Below are positions 32,324-34,712 of a DNA stretch of 34,712 bases, in pieces. The DNA comes from an uncultured SAR86 cluster bacterium (GTDB taxonomy: Bacteria; Pseudomonadota; Gammaproteobacteria; Magnimaribacterales; Magnimaribacteraceae). Below the pieces are notes generated by a model. The model did no database searches and was not told where the DNA came from. It was given only the letters and a program-made list of their open reading frames with translations. Location: NCBI GenBank assembly GCA_902606175.1, contig CACLEZ010000014.1, positions 1 to 34,712 of the forward strand. Direction: 5' to 3'. How positions within the stretch are numbered: position 1 is the first letter of the stretch; each line of letters starts with the position of its first letter. Position numbers and translations under genes: made by a program.

Positions 32324-33883
32324 TTATTCCCACTCAATAGTAGCTGGTGGTTTACTAGAAATATCATAAGTTACACGAGAAACTTCAGGTATTTCATTGA
32401 TGATCCTATTCGAAACTTTTTCTAAAAAAGAATGAGGTAGTTTTGCGGACTTAGCAGTCATAAAATCAATAGTTTCAACTGCCCTTAAAGCTATAACATA
32501 TTCATAACGTCTTGAATCTCCAACTACTCCTACTGATTTTACTGGTAAAAATACCGCAAAAGCTTGGCTAACCTTTTCATAAAAACCATCTTTAACCAAC
32601 TCACTTATAAAAATTTCATCAGCTAATTGAAGAGTATTAATATAAGGTCGTTTTATTTCGCCAAGAATTCGAACACCCAAACCTGGACCAGGAAAAGGAT
32701 GTCTAAATAATATTTCTTTAGGCAATCCAAGTTCTAAACCAATCTTTCTTACTTCATCTTTAAAAAGATCCTTCAAAGGTTCTATAACAGGCAAGTTCAG
32801 GTAACTGGGTAGTCCACCAACATTATGATGAGATTTTATTACGTGCGCTGATCCATTCTTTGTTCCAGCAGATTCTATGACATCAGGATAAATTGTGCCT
32901 TGTGCCAACCACTTAATTTTTTTATTGCTTTTGGCTTCTTTTAGAAAGACATCTATGAAAGTTTTTCCAATAGCTTTTCGTTTAAGTTCCGGATCTTTTT
33001 TTCCTTTTAAATCTTTTAGAAATTGATTACCTGCATTAGCTCTTTTTACTTTGATACCGAATCTCCCTTTGAAGGTCTCCATCACTTGATCACCTTCATT
33101 TAATCTAAGAAGGCCATTGTCCACAAAAATACAAGTAAGCTGATCGCCTATAGCTCTTGAAAGTAATGCTGCTACAACGGCAGAATCCACTCCTCCTGAT
33201 AAACCAAGAAGTACTTCTTTGTCTCCTACCTGATCTCTAATTTCACTTATCGCTCTATCAATAATATTCTTAGAGTTCCATAATCCCTTGCAACCCGAGA
33301 TGTCTCTGACGAAGTTTTTTAAGATTTTTTTACCCTGTGGGGTATGAGTCACTTCAGGATGAAACTGGAGACCAAATATCTTTTTTGTTGGATGATGAAA
33401 GGCTGCTATCGGACTATTGCTAGTTTTTGCACAGATCTTAAAGTCTTTAGGTAACTTGGAAACATGATCTCCATGGCTCATCCAAACACTCATTTTCTTT
33501 TTATTGATACCTTTAAAGAGTCCTGACCCTTGGTTCTTAAGAGATAAATCTGCATGACCAAATTCTCTTTTATTAGCTAATTCAACCTTTCCTTTCAGTT
33601 GCTTAGCTATAGATTGCATCCCATAGCAGATCCCAAGAAGCGGAATACCAAGCTCAAAAACTTTATCATGTACTTTAGGAGAGCCTTTTTGTTTTACTGT
33701 TTCCGGTCCACCCGAGAGAATAATGCCATTAGCATTGAAATCTTTAATAGCCTTGAGAGAGGCTCGGTGGTTATATATTTCACAATAAACTCCAAGTTCT
33801 CTTACTCTTCTGGCAATGAGTTGTGTGTATTGTGAACCGAAGTCAATTATTAAAATTTTATCGGCAAGAATATTCTGTGCCAT
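32324..33883 (-). CDS. guaA: GMP synthase (glutamine-hydrolysing)
   Basis: A 519-residue enzyme of full family length that converts XMP, ATP and glutamine to GMP. The class I glutamine amidotransferase domain has Cys86 in GICYGMQ and His175/Glu177 in FHPEVTH, the complete triad. The ATP pyrophosphatase domain has LSGGVDSAV (228-236). The C-terminal dimerisation domain ends in the conserved KPPATIEWE. It starts 4 nt after guaB, the classic guaBA operon order of proteobacteria. All key residues are intact. Confidence 0.98.
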   Translation of the reverse strand: MAQNILADKILIIDFGSQYTQLIARRVRELGVYCEIYNHRASLKAIKDFNANGIILSGGPETVKQKGSPKVHDKVFELGIPLLGICYGMQSIAKQLKGKVELANKREFGHADLSLKNQGSGLFKGINKKKMSVWMSHGDHVSKLPKDFKICAKTSNSPIAAFHHPTKKIFGLQFHPEVTHTPQGKKILKNFVRDISGCKGLWNSKNIIDRAISEIRDQVGDKEVLLGLSGGVDSAVVAALLSRAIGDQLTCIFVDNGLLRLNEGDQVMETFKGRFGIKVKRANAGNQFLKDLKGKKDPELKRKAIGKTFIDVFLKEAKSNKKIKWLAQGTIYPDVIESAGTKNGSAHVIKSHHNVGGLPSYLNLPVIEPLKDLFKDEVRKIGLELGLPKEILFRHPFPGPGLGVRILGEIKRPYINTLQLADEIFISELVKDGFYEKVSQAFAVFLPVKSVGVVGDSRRYEYVIALRAVETIDFMTAKSAKLPHSFLEKVSNRIINEIPEVSRVTYDISSKPPATIEWE

Positions 33884-33887
33884 AAAA

Positions 33888-34712
<825 letters not shown>

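Overview
This is an AT-rich, gene-dense stretch of chromosome from what looks like a streamlined marine gammaproteobacterium. A SAR86-like lineage is my best guess, from the very AT-rich codons, the short spacers, and the mix of a TonB receptor, a DmdA/GcvT-like folate protein and many glutathione enzymes. That placement is inference from style of content and was not tested by phylogeny. I count 39 protein genes, with partial genes at both edges: a photolyase start at the left and IMP dehydrogenase guaB at the right. Most genes are on the minus strand, so the window reads right to left. I see no rRNA, tRNA, CRISPR array, insertion sequence, integrase or phage gene.

Region by region, in minus-strand order of transcription. 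Right edge (34712-31996): guaB-guaA followed with 1 nt spacing by a small unknown gene. 31875-27204: small membrane and glutathione-type proteins (HXXEE protein, HCCA-isomerase-like DsbA-fold protein, MAPEG protein on +, a secreted 138-aa protein, a crotonase on +), then an unknown two-cysteine protein and a DUF457 membrane hydrolase. 27144-22323: FAD-dependent oxidoreductase, tyrosine phosphatase, FkbM methyltransferase, then a TIGR00027-type methyltransferase overlapping a small exported protein. 22249-18800: a folate C1 unit (GcvT/DmdA-like protein, MetF-like reductase) followed by a class III aminotransferase. 18747-15130: GST-like protein, CoA-binding protein, ECHDC3-type crotonase, DoxX, a small membrane protein and a classical enoyl-CoA hydratase.

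The middle (15085-9195) holds an NTF2-like protein (+), a YghU-type GST, an NCS2 purine permease (+), a large TonB-dependent receptor and a purine-type phosphoribosyltransferase. The receptor and permease genes diverge from one 200-bp intergenic region. The left part (9152-1) holds a GST-SDR-Old Yellow Enzyme group and then a tightly packed run: CmcJ/NvfI-type oxygenase, divergent class III aminotransferase, Tat-exported PhoD-like phosphatase, GST, TSUP anion exporter, SDR and photolyase. Junctions in that run are often 0-8 nt or overlapping.

Together the genes suggest three themes: small-molecule degradation with glutathione chemistry (four GSTs, a MAPEG protein and an HCCA isomerase), purine salvage and GMP synthesis, and folate-linked C1 handling. 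The candidates most worth checking are the oxygenase-aminotransferase-phosphatase run at the left, the GcvT/MetF/aminotransferase set, and the methyltransferase plus exported-protein pair. No single gene set here can be proved to be a new system from sequence alone.
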